From a bacterium 210820-DFI.6.37 (GTDB lineage Bacteria; Bacillota; Clostridia; Peptostreptococcales; Anaerovoracaceae), in contig JAJCKG010000011.1 of the NCBI GenBank assembly GCA_020558355.1, forward strand, positions 1 through 64,000: 64,000 bases of DNA, read 5' to 3'. A program made the translations under genes and the position numbers. The notes beneath the pieces are model-generated. The model was not told the DNA's origin. It did not search any database and worked only from the letters and a program-made list of their open reading frames with translations. Shown here one piece after another: positions 1-7,939 of the stretch; the stretch's first letter is position 1, and each line of letters starts with the position of its first letter.

Positions 1-206
1 CCCGCCAGGAGGCCCGTGAGGAAGGCCGGAAGTCTGGAATTGAGGAAGGCAAGAAAGCTGGAATCGAGGAAGGCCGGAAATCCGGTATTGAGGAAGGCCA
101 AAAAATCATTGCCCAAAATCTTTTACTCAAGGAGTTCGGAATTGAGGAAATTGCAGAAATCACTGGACTTTCTATAGAGCAAATAAATCAGCTGCAGTCC
201 CAATAA
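1..206 (+). CDS. C-terminal tail of an Rpn/PD-(D/E)XK-type nuclease-transposase family protein (partial)
   Basis: An open frame enters from the left edge and stops at the TAA at 204-206, giving about 67 residues. It holds 8-residue repeats of the form EEGRKSGI and ends in a small helical module (LLLKEFGIEEIAEITGLS). This combination is typical of the C-terminus of the Rpn family (recombination-promoting nuclease, formerly 'transposase YhgA-like'), where a PD-(D/E)XK nuclease domain is followed by such a charged repeat and a short helix-turn-helix-like tail. The catalytic part lies outside the window, so activity cannot be judged. A strong terminator follows. Confidence 0.6.
   Translation, partial: RQEAREEGRKSGIEEGKKAGIEEGRKSGIEEGQKIIAQNLLLKEFGIEEIAEITGLSIEQINQLQSQ
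18..104 (+). repeat. In-frame 24-bp tandem repeat encoding EEG(R/K/Q)K(S/A)GI
   Basis: Three full copies and one partial copy of a 24-nt unit lie at 18-41, 42-65, 66-89 and 90-104. They differ by a few bases and stay in frame, so copy number can change without a frameshift. Repeats of this type are common in the linker of Rpn-like proteins. Confidence 0.75.
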
Positions 207-235
207 TTAAACCGGGCAAATCCGAAAAGAAAAAC

Positions 236-290
236 AGCGGCCTGGGGAAAGGAGCCATCGTCTTCTTTCCCCAGGCCGCTCCGCTTTTTT
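236..290 (+). terminator. Intrinsic terminator after the Rpn-like gene
   Basis: A 16-bp perfect stem (236-251 with 265-280) with a 13-nt loop is followed by CCGCTTTTTT. It ends the rightward partial gene. Confidence 0.9.
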
Positions 291-358
291 GATAGCAAGG
301 CCCATAGCCTGACAGAACAGGACCTCGCGGAGCGCGGTCCTGTTCTACATTCCTACTG

Positions 359-1288
359 TTATTTACATTTTTTCAAAAGCTTTTCCCATTCTTTATCCAC
401 ATATTCCTGCGTATTCTCAATCATCCATTCATTGCCTGGACGGAACATATGCTTGAACCGGCCCTGCTTTTCCAGGAACGCTTCTACTGGCAGCTTGCGC
501 TTTGGCTCATAGGTCAGCTTCCACCTGCCGTCCTCGATCTCATAAAGCGGCCATACGCAGGTATCCACCGCCAGCTGACAGATTTCCGCCAGATCTTCCG
601 CCTCATAGCGCCATCCGCGCGGACACGGCGCCAGCACGTTGAGGAAGCATGCGCCTTTTGTATAGATGGCCTTGTAGGCCTTTTCGTGCAGATCTTTAAA
701 GTTTCCAATAAAGGTGGTTTGAGCCGCGTAAGGGATATTATGCGCCGCGATGATCTCCGTCAGGTTCTTTTTATTCTGGATCTTTCCCGGGCTGACGGTC
801 CCCACCGGAGACGTTGTGGCATCCGCGAACCGGGGTGTGGAGGAAGATCTTTGTATACCAGTATTCATGTACGCTTCATTATCGTAGCACACATAAACCA
901 TATCGTGGCCTCGCTCCATAGCGCCGGACAGGGACTGAAGCCCGATGTCATAAGTACCGCCGTCGCCGCCGAAGGCGATAAATTTAAAATTTTCCTTCAC
1001 CTTACCCCTCTTTTGCAGGGCCTTGTATGCCGCTTCTACGCCAGACAGGGTGGCCGCCGCGTTTTCAAAAGCGGTATGAATATAGCTGTCTTCATAAGCG
1101 GTGTATGGATACATAAAGGTGGAAACCTCCAGGCAGCTGGTGGCGTTTGCTACTACTGCCTTGTCTTCCGGTTCCAGCGCCCGCAGGACGCCCCGCACAG
1201 CGACTCCCGCTCCGCAGCCCGCGCAGAGCCGGTGGCCGCCTGCCAGCCTTTCTTTCTTTTCTACTTCTTTCTTTAAATTATATGCCAT
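359..1288 (-). CDS. 2-oxoacid:ferredoxin oxidoreductase, beta subunit
   Basis: 309 residues, the usual size for the beta subunit of the four-subunit pyruvate/2-oxoisovalerate ferredoxin oxidoreductases. It carries thiamine diphosphate and, with the other subunits, oxidatively decarboxylates a 2-oxoacid to an acyl-CoA, passing electrons to ferredoxin (reversible). Seen: four cluster cysteines (C22 and C25 in CAGC, C52, and the Cys of CPRGW near 223). The TPP/Mg signature runs from GDGG (108-111) to NEAYMNTG (137-144). It is the last gene of a gamma-delta-alpha-beta operon, with stop/start overlap to the alpha gene. The family is certain. The substrate is not: the CPRGW context resembles branched-chain (VOR) as much as pyruvate (POR) enzymes, so no por/vor symbol is given. 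Confidence 0.93.
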   Translation of the reverse strand: MAYNLKKEVEKKERLAGGHRLCAGCGAGVAVRGVLRALEPEDKAVVANATSCLEVSTFMYPYTAYEDSYIHTAFENAAATLSGVEAAYKALQKRGKVKENFKFIAFGGDGGTYDIGLQSLSGAMERGHDMVYVCYDNEAYMNTGIQRSSSTPRFADATTSPVGTVSPGKIQNKKNLTEIIAAHNIPYAAQTTFIGNFKDLHEKAYKAIYTKGACFLNVLAPCPRGWRYEAEDLAEICQLAVDTCVWPLYEIEDGRWKLTYEPKRKLPVEAFLEKQGRFKHMFRPGNEWMIENTQEYVDKEWEKLLKKCK

Positions 1289-2475
1289 TATATAAACCTC
1301 GAATCTCTTACTCCTATGTAGCGGTAAACGTCTCCCGGATCATTGTTATCATAGATAACGAACAGATCCTGATAAATATCATAAAAGTCTTCTACTGTAA
1401 TATCTCTTCCGCCCAGACCGTAAATGTAGTTAATGGCGTAAGGCTTGTTATCCAGATCGTACAGTGAGTTTCTCGCTTCATTAAACAGAGGGCCGCCGCT
1501 GTTGGAAAAGCTCTCTGCCTTGTCCATGATGGCCACAGCCTTTACCTTGCACATAGCCTCAGCAAGAGGAATGCGCGGGAACGGCCGGAACACACGCAGC
1601 TTGATGAGACCGACCTTCTTGCCTTCCGCCCGCAGACGGTCTACCGCTTCCTTACCGGTTCCGGCACTGGAACCGATCACTACTACCGCAACTTCTGCGT
1701 CGTCCATCCTGTATTCTTCAAAGAAGCCGTAGCGTCTTCCTGTCATCTCCTCGAACTTTTCCGCCACATCCCGGATCACCGGCATAGCGTCCTTCATGGC
1801 CTGCGCCTGCTTTCTCTTGATTTCCATGTAATACGGGGAAACTCCGTAAGGGCCTACTGCCAGCGGATTCTCACGCTTTAGCAGATAGTTTTCCGGCTCG
1901 TAGGTTCCAACGAACTCTTTTACCTTTTCATCCTCGATCAGCTCGATGTTGGAAACGCCGTGGCTGGTAATAAATCCATCCTGGCAGATCATGATAGGAA
2001 GCCTGCAGGCTTCGGAAATCAGCACGCCCTGGATGAAATTGTCGTATACCTCCTGATTGGTCTCCGCGTACATCTGAAGCCACCCTGAATCTCTGGCTCC
2101 CATGGAGTCGGAGTGGTCATTGTTAATATTGATCGGTCCGGTCAGGGCTCTGTTTACAACCGCCATGGTAATAGGCAGTCTGGAGGAAGCCGCTACATAC
2201 AGCAGCTCCCACATAAGCGCAAGCCCCGCGGAGGAAGTTGCTGTAACCGCTCTCGCTCCAGCGGCCGAAGCTCCCATACAGGTAGACATAGCGCTGTGCT
2301 CCGATTCTACAGCAATAAACTCGGTATCCACCAGCCCGTTAGCAATGTACTCGGAAAAATACTGCGGGATCTCTGTGGAAGGAGTAATCGGGAACGCACC
2401 CATTACATCCGGATTAATCTGCTTCATGGCCATTGCGACGGCTTCGTTTCCGGACATTCTGTCTCTGATTGCCAT
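1288..2475 (-). CDS. 2-oxoacid:ferredoxin oxidoreductase, alpha subunit
   Basis: 395 residues, a typical alpha subunit. It contributes the pyrimidine-binding half of the TPP site and the CoA/oxoacid-contacting domain. Seen: the N-terminal MSGNEAVAMAMKQINPDV stretch, FPITPSTEIPQYFSEY (oxoacid and TPP contacts) and the domain II pattern VVVIGSSAGTGKEAVDRLR near residue 260. Its start overlaps the stop of the delta gene and its stop overlaps the beta start, so translation is probably coupled. There is no fusion of subunits, unlike the single-chain PFOR common in clostridia. Confidence 0.93.
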   Translation of the reverse strand: MAIRDRMSGNEAVAMAMKQINPDVMGAFPITPSTEIPQYFSEYIANGLVDTEFIAVESEHSAMSTCMGASAAGARAVTATSSAGLALMWELLYVAASSRLPITMAVVNRALTGPININNDHSDSMGARDSGWLQMYAETNQEVYDNFIQGVLISEACRLPIMICQDGFITSHGVSNIELIEDEKVKEFVGTYEPENYLLKRENPLAVGPYGVSPYYMEIKRKQAQAMKDAMPVIRDVAEKFEEMTGRRYGFFEEYRMDDAEVAVVVIGSSAGTGKEAVDRLRAEGKKVGLIKLRVFRPFPRIPLAEAMCKVKAVAIMDKAESFSNSGGPLFNEARNSLYDLDNKPYAINYIYGLGGRDITVEDFYDIYQDLFVIYDNNDPGDVYRYIGVRDSRFI

Positions 2476-2780
2476 TATTTTACCTCCTTCACAAAATCAA
2501 TCGCGTCAAAAGGGCACACCTTAACACAGATGCCGCAGCCCTTACAGTGCATATAGTCAAAATCCAGCCGCTTTCCGTCCTTTACTGGAATGGAACTATC
2601 CGGACAGTACGGAATACACAGCATACAGTGCTTACATTTGTCTTCTTTAAAGACCGGGCGCATGATCCGCCATTCGCCCGTGTTGACCAGCTTGGATGTA
2701 GCCGGTTCGTATATCTCAGCCCCGATGGTCAGATCCTGCCATGTGGACTGTTCGTTGATATCCTGTGCTCTTTTTTTCAT
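2475..2780 (-). CDS. 2-oxoacid:ferredoxin oxidoreductase, delta (2[4Fe-4S] ferredoxin) subunit
   Basis: 101 residues. Two CxxCxxCxxxC(P) motifs are seen, at C49-C59 (CKHCMLCIPYC) and C79-C89 (CKGCGICVKVC). These bind two [4Fe-4S] clusters that carry electrons from the beta subunit to external ferredoxin. About 45 N-terminal residues precede the clusters, as in POR/VOR delta chains. It overlaps both neighbours by one base. Confidence 0.94.
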   Translation of the reverse strand: MKKRAQDINEQSTWQDLTIGAEIYEPATSKLVNTGEWRIMRPVFKEDKCKHCMLCIPYCPDSSIPVKDGKRLDFDYMHCKGCGICVKVCPFDAIDFVKEVK

Positions 2781-3376
2781 TAGCTTACCTTTACCTCTTC
2801 CATTGATTTTTTCAGCGCCTTCATATTTCCTTCCACAACCTCCGGCTTGTGGGAGAATTTGTGGCGGAAGGATTCTTCCATATCCCGAATGAACTGCTCC
2901 TGCTCAATAACGCCGCTGACCTTAACGGCCGCCGCCAGCATCGGCGTGTTGGGATAATTTTTTCCCAGTGTTTCCATTGATATTTTCTCCGCGTCTACAA
3001 CGCAGATCTTTCCTTTATATTCCGGAAGCTGATCTCTGATTTCTTCCGGTTCCTTTTTGCTGTTGATAATCAGCGCCCCGCCGTCTTTGATTCCCTTTGT
3101 CACATCTACCGTTCCCAGCAGGGTTTCATCTACTACCACCACATAGTCGGGATGATAAATATTGGAGTGAACCTTGCACGGCTGATCGGTGATCCGGTTA
3201 TACGCCGTGATAGGCGCTCCCATACGCTCCGGGCCGTATTCCGGGAAGCCCTGAACGTGCTTTCCTGAATTAAACGCTACATCCGCGAGAAGCAGACACG
3301 CGGTCTTCGCGCCCTGCCCGCCTCTTCCATGCCATCTGATTTCCACAGCCTCATTTCCTTTTGCCATTTCAAACAA
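2780..3376 (-). CDS. 2-oxoacid:ferredoxin oxidoreductase, gamma subunit
   Basis: 198 residues from TTG at 3376, or 194 from ATG at 3367. The family signature IRWHGRGGQGAKTA stands near the N-terminus, followed by GFPEYGPERMGAP, which is diagnostic of the gamma subunit that seals the active site. AAAGGAA lies only 4 nt before the TTG and about 13 nt before the ATG, so the start is ambiguous. First gene of the operon, downstream of a T-box leader. Confidence 0.92.
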   Translation of the reverse strand: MFEMAKGNEAVEIRWHGRGGQGAKTACLLLADVAFNSGKHVQGFPEYGPERMGAPITAYNRITDQPCKVHSNIYHPDYVVVVDETLLGTVDVTKGIKDGGALIINSKKEPEEIRDQLPEYKGKICVVDAEKISMETLGKNYPNTPMLAAAVKVSGVIEQEQFIRDMEESFRHKFSHKPEVVEGNMKALKKSMEEVKVS

Positions 3377-3469
3377 CCATTCCTTTCTACTCTGTATCGC
3401 CGGCGGCGATTTTCTCTCAATCTTCGCGTTGGGAAGCTCCCGTCCGGATAAGGTCCGCTTCCCCGCATA

Positions 3470-3747
3470 AAAAAAGGCCTTCGCCCTTGTATAAGGACGA
3501 AAACCTGAAAGTTCTCGCTATACCACCCAATACAACATACTATCATACGCGTTCCTGATTACGGAGGAATACCCGTCAGAGCTTACTGCCCGCAAAGAAA
3601 CTGATCATCTCCGCCAGGTTCGGCTCCGCGACTCGGAAGTGATTTTCGGTATGCCTTCTCCTGTCTCGGGCTCGCACCGTCCCCGATTCGCTTTCCATTG
3701 AAAGGCGCCTACTCTCTTCGTCACAGTCTTTGTCTATTGAATTATCT
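3470..3747 (-). promoter_or_regulatory. T-box riboswitch leader with intrinsic terminator (likely Leu specifier)
   Basis: Read on the minus strand, the leader has stem I landmarks: AGAGAGTA (K-turn and E-loop side, 3707-3715), GGGGACGGTGCGAGCCC (apical AG-bulge region, about 3667-3683) and the 3' specifier side GCCGAAC-CTG-G near 3615-3625. The hallmark T-box TGGGTGGTATAGCG follows at about 3518-3532. The terminator is a 13-bp hairpin, GGTTTTCGTCCTT paired with AAGGGCGAAGGCC, ending in TTTTTT at 3470-3475. The UGGU of the T-box fits a tRNA with discriminator A. The specifier is read as CUG (Leu). An ACC (Thr) frame is possible but fits the GAAC-NNN-purine pattern less well. T-box identity is firm; the amino acid is inferred. 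Confidence 0.88.
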
Positions 3748-3753
3748 TTGAGT

Positions 3754-3782
3754 ATTCTAACGCATCCTTTTCCTCATGTCAA
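3754..3782 (-). promoter_or_regulatory. SigA promoter of the oxidoreductase operon
   Basis: TTGACA (3777-3782), a 17-nt spacer and TAGAAT (3754-3759) on the minus strand. Initiation near 3747 would start exactly upstream of T-box stem I. Confidence 0.85.
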
Positions 3783-3878
3783 CATTTTTTATTTATTTAT
3801 CACAAAAAAAAATATTTTTTCTTGTGATTCAAAACTATGAACCTCTTTTTTTGGTTATACCCGCAAAAAAGCTTCCTC

Positions 3879-3914
3879 CTTCGTCACCAAATGGTAAGAA
3901 GCCGCTGTTATACT
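3879..3914 (+). promoter_or_regulatory. Possible promoter and operator of the ABC exporter operon
   Basis: A TATACT -10 box (3909-3914) follows an imperfect inverted repeat CTTC-ACCA-AA-TGGT-GAAG (3879-3901). The repeat sits where the -35 would be and no good -35 is visible, as is common for activator-dependent promoters. The response regulator encoded downstream is a candidate binder. The AT-rich stretch 3783-3878 shows nothing else. Confidence 0.35.
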
Positions 3915-3981
3915 AAAAGCAATCCGCGGCGGACGGGCCCCTGCCGTACCTTTTAAACAGGATAAAAGAAAGGAAAGAGAT

Positions 3982-4650
3982 ATGAGTATTCTAACAGCAA
4001 ACGATCTGTATAAAATTTATGGAAAAGGAGAAAATGAAGTCCGGGCGCTGGACGGCGTCTCGCTCCAGATCAAAGAGGGAGAATTCGCCGCGGTAGTCGG
4101 CACCTCCGGCAGCGGAAAATCCACTCTTCTCAATATGCTGGGCGGTCTGGACCGGCCAACCTCCGGCACTGTGACGGTAAGAGGAAAGCAGCTTTTTAAA
4201 ATGAAGGATGAAGCTCTGACGGTTTTCCGCAGGCGCAACATCGGCTTTGTTTTTCAGAATTACAATCTGGTTCCGGTGCTGAACGTCTATGAAAATATCG
4301 TGCTTCCTGTGGAGCTGGACGGAATTAAGCCGGATGAAAGCTACATTGGAAGCATTATTGAGACCTTAAAGCTTTCGGAAAAGCTGAAAAGCATGCCAGG
4401 CAATCTGTCCGGCGGCCAGCAGCAGCGGGTGGCTATCGCAAGGGCGCTTTCCGCAAAACCGGCCATTATTCTGGCCGACGAGCCTACTGGGAATCTGGAC
4501 AGCAAAACGACCCAGGAGGTCATGCTGCTCCTGCAGGCTACCAGCAAGACCTTCCATCAAACCATCGTCATGATTACCCACAATGAAGAAATCGCGCAGA
4601 CAGCGGACCGGATCATCCGCGTTGAGGACGGAAAGGTGGTGGGGCAGTAA
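3982..4650 (+). CDS. ABC transporter ATP-binding protein (MacB/BceA type)
   Basis: 222 residues, the normal length for the ATPase of FtsX/MacB/BceA-type exporters. Walker A is GTSGSGKST (40-48). The signature is [15 protein letters not shown] (about 142-156), Walker B and D-loop are [12 protein letters not shown], and the switch His is in MITHNEE. It energises the 854-residue permease encoded next, whose start overlaps its stop (4650). RBS AGGAAAGAG precedes ATG 3982. Together with the downstream two-component genes this looks like a peptide-antibiotic sensing and resistance module, though substrate is not readable. Confidence 0.92.
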   Translation: MSILTANDLYKIYGKGENEVRALDGVSLQIKEGEFAAVVGTSGSGKSTLLNMLGGLDRPTSGTVTVRGKQLFKMKDEALTVFRRRNIGFVFQNYNLVPVLNVYENIVLPVELDGIKPDESYIGSIIETLKLSEKLKSMPGNLSGGQQQRVAIARALSAKPAIILADEPTGNLDSKTTQEVMLLLQATSKTFHQTIVMITHNEEIAQTADRIIRVEDGKVVGQ

Positions 4651-7214
4651 TGGAACCCATGAGAAACAACAATACTCCTGCTGTAAAACGCATTGCAAAG
4701 AGGTCTTTGCGTTCCGGACGGACCCGCAATATCTTTGCGGTCTGCGCCATTATCCTGACTACCTTTATGCTGGCCTCGGTTTTCAGCATCGGCGTAAGCC
4801 TTTTAAAAAACATTGAGATCTGGAATATCCGTACAGCGGGTACTACATCCAGCATCTTCCTTAAATCGCCTACAAAGAGCCAGATCGAAACCATCAAAGC
4901 CCAGGATCAGGTCCAGGCCGCGGGCTGCCAGATCCAGCTGGGCTCCCTGTCCGGTAAAACCGCCGCGGGAAAAGACCTGCAGATCGCGGCCCTCTGTTAT
5001 GACAAAACCGAGTGGGAACAGCACACCGCGCCGGCCATTTCTCAAATTCATGGCGTTTACCCGCAGAAGGAAGACGAGATCATGCTTTCCAAAAACGCCC
5101 TGAAACAGCTGGGCATCCGGAATCCGCAGCAGGGTCAAAAGCTCCGGCTGACGCTCCAAAAGGAAACGCGCCGCGCGGACAAAGCCCGGTCAATAGCTTC
5201 ACTGGAAACGAGAACCAAAACCTTCCGACTCTCCGGCTGGTACACCGACTATATAACGGAGGGCCTTGGCATTGCTCTGTTTTCTCAGGACTTCCGCAAG
5301 GCGGAAGGCTATACCATGGAAAAGGACGGACGGCTTTCCATCTCCTGTAAGGCGGGCCGCAGCAGTCAGTGTCTGGCTCAGCTGGAAGAAGCTGTGCCTC
5401 TGGCAAAGGGTCAGACCTTTGATTTTACCTTCGATCCTCAGCAGCAAAATCCGGAGGATCTGATTTCCATCGGCGGCACGCTGCTTACCATGGCTCTGTT
5501 CATCATCCTCAGCGGCTACCTGCTGATCTACAATGTAATTTACATTTCCGTCACCCGGGACATCCGTTTTTACGGAATGCTGAAAACCATCGGCGCTTCT
5601 CCTAGGCAGCTGAAAAAACTGGTACGCAGCCAGATTTTCCGCTTGTCCCTGCTGGGAATCCCAATAGGTCTGGCTCTGGCCGCCGCAGCCTCCTTTGCGC
5701 TGGTACCTTACGCTCTGACCTTTTTTGACAGCTATCAGGACAACTCTGCCATGCCAGGCACGGTTTCCTTTCACCCATGGATCTTTCTCGCCTCCGCGTT
5801 TTTCGCTTTCCTGACAGTCATCATCAGCTGCAGAAAGCCGGCGAAAATCGCCGCTCGTGTCTCTCCAGTAGAAGCGGTCAAATACACTGGCGTTTCCGCT
5901 AAAAAGCATAGGGACCGGCGGGGAAAGAAGGCCGGGAAGCTCTGGCGCATGGCCTTTTATAATATCTTCCGGGAGAAAAAACGCAGTATTCTGGTCTTTG
6001 CGTCCCTGTTCATGGGAACCATTACCTTCCTGGGTGTTGCCGGTTTTGTAGGAAGTATGCAGGCGGACAATTATCTGGCGGCCTATGTGCCCAACGATTT
6101 TCGCATTGCCAGCACACCTCCTATTATCCAGAAATTCGATAAAGACTATCTTCAGGAGCTTTCCCGCATCGACGGCGTTACCTCGATAGAAACCGCTTCC
6201 GCGCTTTCCTGCGGGCTGGTCTTTGATGAAAATACGCTTGAGCCCGTGCTGCGGGCAAACTACCAGCGGTACGGCCAGGCAGCAGACGGCTCCTATGAAG
6301 ACATGACGCGGGTTCTGAAATCCCTGGCGGATCAGGGAAAACTTACTGTCTGGGTATCGGGGATAGACGAACGCTATGTAAAGGAATATAATAAAAAGCA
6401 TAAGAAAACCATTGACGCGGACGCTTTCCAGAGGGGTGAAACCGCCATCCTGGGCTATGATGACGGCACGGCTTACAAAGAAATGTTGGGACGAACCATA
6501 ACGCTGACCGCGGGGGAAAAGAAGGCTTCCGTAAAGATCGGCGGTATCTTCGATACACAGGACTGCGGTATAGACGGTGACGGCAGTACCATTATGGGAC
6601 TTATGAACGTCATTTTTGTCAGCGACGCTTTCATGGAAAAACTGTCCGATGATCCCATTGTCACAGAAATCAGTCTAAACTGTCAGGAAGACAAAGAGCC
6701 TTATGTAAAACAGCAGATTACCCGACTTAACAATACGCTGACCAGCACTTCCTTTACGTTTTACGCCAGGTCAGACGCAAAGGAGGAATTCATTTCCAAC
6801 ATGAGGGCGCTCTATGTGCTGGGCGACGGGCTCTCCCTCCTGCTGCTGGTCATCGGAATACTGAATTTTATCAATGTAATGCTGACCAGCGTCTACGCGA
6901 GGCGGCAGGAGCTGGCAGTCATGGAAAGCATCGGTATGACGAAAAAGCAGATCAAAACCATGCTCTCCTGGGAAGGCGGGTTTTATGCCATTATCACCTC
7001 GCTTTTGATTTTAACTTTTGGGAACGGACTGCTGAGCCTCATGGCCAGGTCAGTAGATCAGATCGCGGACTACGCGGTGTTCCACTATCCGGTCCTTCTG
7101 ACAGGGCTTTTGCTGCTGTGCCTCTTTGTCATCTGTCTGACCGTACCCCGGATTGTTTTCCGCTGTACAGAAAAAGAGAGCGTGACACAGCGGCTGCGTC
7201 AGACGGACAGCTAA
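4650..7214 (+). CDS. ABC transporter permease with two FtsX domains
   Basis: 854 residues. One membrane segment is near the N-terminus (residues about 25-55, FAVCAIILTTFMLASVFSI). A first large extracytoplasmic domain follows, then an FtsX core of three helices (about 275-400). A cytoplasmic link with a basic stretch leads to a second membrane segment (about 445-470), a second extracytoplasmic domain and a C-terminal FtsX core (about 715-835). This is the two-repeat MacB-like architecture rather than the 10-helix BceB with a single loop. It starts one base before the end of the ATPase gene and forms an operon with the response regulator (31-nt gap). Confidence 0.88.
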   Translation: MEPMRNNNTPAVKRIAKRSLRSGRTRNIFAVCAIILTTFMLASVFSIGVSLLKNIEIWNIRTAGTTSSIFLKSPTKSQIETIKAQDQVQAAGCQIQLGSLSGKTAAGKDLQIAALCYDKTEWEQHTAPAISQIHGVYPQKEDEIMLSKNALKQLGIRNPQQGQKLRLTLQKETRRADKARSIASLETRTKTFRLSGWYTDYITEGLGIALFSQDFRKAEGYTMEKDGRLSISCKAGRSSQCLAQLEEAVPLAKGQTFDFTFDPQQQNPEDLISIGGTLLTMALFIILSGYLLIYNVIYISVTRDIRFYGMLKTIGASPRQLKKLVRSQIFRLSLLGIPIGLALAAAASFALVPYALTFFDSYQDNSAMPGTVSFHPWIFLASAFFAFLTVIISCRKPAKIAARVSPVEAVKYTGVSAKKHRDRRGKKAGKLWRMAFYNIFREKKRSILVFASLFMGTITFLGVAGFVGSMQADNYLAAYVPNDFRIASTPPIIQKFDKDYLQELSRIDGVTSIETASALSCGLVFDENTLEPVLRANYQRYGQAADGSYEDMTRVLKSLADQGKLTVWVSGIDERYVKEYNKKHKKTIDADAFQRGETAILGYDDGTAYKEMLGRTITLTAGEKKASVKIGGIFDTQDCGIDGDGSTIMGLMNVIFVSDAFMEKLSDDPIVTEISLNCQEDKEPYVKQQITRLNNTLTSTSFTFYARSDAKEEFISNMRALYVLGDGLSLLLLVIGILNFINVMLTSVYARRQELAVMESIGMTKKQIKTMLSWEGGFYAIITSLLILTFGNGLLSLMARSVDQIADYAVFHYPVLLTGLLLLCLFVICLTVPRIVFRCTEKESVTQRLRQTDS

Positions 7215-7245
7215 TGAAAAACAACGGATCCAGGGAGGTACCATC

Positions 7246-7935
7246 ATGGCTACGATTCTTCTGTTAGAAGACGATACGATTCTGTCCCGGGGCATCAGGA
7301 TTGCCCTGGAAAAAAGCGGGCATCAGATAATTTCCGCCGCCAGTTTCTTTGACGGAGCCGCGGCCTGCGCAAAGCATCAGTTTGACCTGTATCTCTTAGA
7401 TATCGGTCTGCCGGATGGAAACGGCCTGGACTTCTGCCGTAAGCTGCGGGAAAGCTCTGACCGGCCCATCCTGTTTCTCACGGCCAAAGACACGGAGGAA
7501 GAGATGCTGGAAGGCTTTCGGGCAGGGTGTGACGATTACATTCCAAAGCCCTTTTCTCTTCAGGTCTTGCGGGAAAAAATCCGGGCTCTGCTCAAGCGGG
7601 CCGGGGAAGCGCCGAAAAAGGAAACAGAGGACCGGCTCATCCGGTACCGAGAGCTGACCATCGATCCGGATCGGATGACGGTTCGAAAGAACGGAATAGA
7701 CTGTGGGCTGACTGCCACGGAATACCGGCTCCTGGAGTATATGGCGAAAAACCGGGGCAGGGTTCTGACTCGGACCATGCTCCTGCAGCAGGTATGGGAC
7801 GTAGACGGAAATTTTATCGATGAAAACACCCTCAGCGTCCACGTCCGCCGGCTTCGCAGAAAGCTGGAAAAGGACCCGTCCAATCCGGAATACATCATTA
7901 CCATTTTCGGCATCGGCTATACGTTTGGAGAATAA
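7246..7935 (+). CDS. OmpR/PhoB-family response regulator
   Basis: 229 residues. The receiver domain (1-120) has the acidic pocket ED (8-9), phosphoacceptor D52 in LLDIGLP, T in FLTAKD and K in PKPFS. The winged-helix effector domain (about 130-229) contains TATEYRLLEYMAKN and the recognition region ENTLSVHVRRLRRKL. RBS GGGAGG lies before ATG 7246. The histidine kinase starts 4 nt after the stop. Likely controls the exporter genes upstream in the same operon. Confidence 0.95.
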   Translation: MATILLLEDDTILSRGIRIALEKSGHQIISAASFFDGAAACAKHQFDLYLLDIGLPDGNGLDFCRKLRESSDRPILFLTAKDTEEEMLEGFRAGCDDYIPKPFSLQVLREKIRALLKRAGEAPKKETEDRLIRYRELTIDPDRMTVRKNGIDCGLTATEYRLLEYMAKNRGRVLTRTMLLQQVWDVDGNFIDENTLSVHVRRLRRKLEKDPSNPEYIITIFGIGYTFGE

Positions 7936-7939
7936 GCTT

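Noticed and set aside
18..104. Short repeats as a CRISPR array
   Set aside because: Units are contiguous, in frame, 24 nt long and without spacers.
5199..6401. 400-codon open frame antisense to the ABC permease
   Set aside because: Covers only part of a clearly coding permease; composition is that of a reverse-complement shadow.
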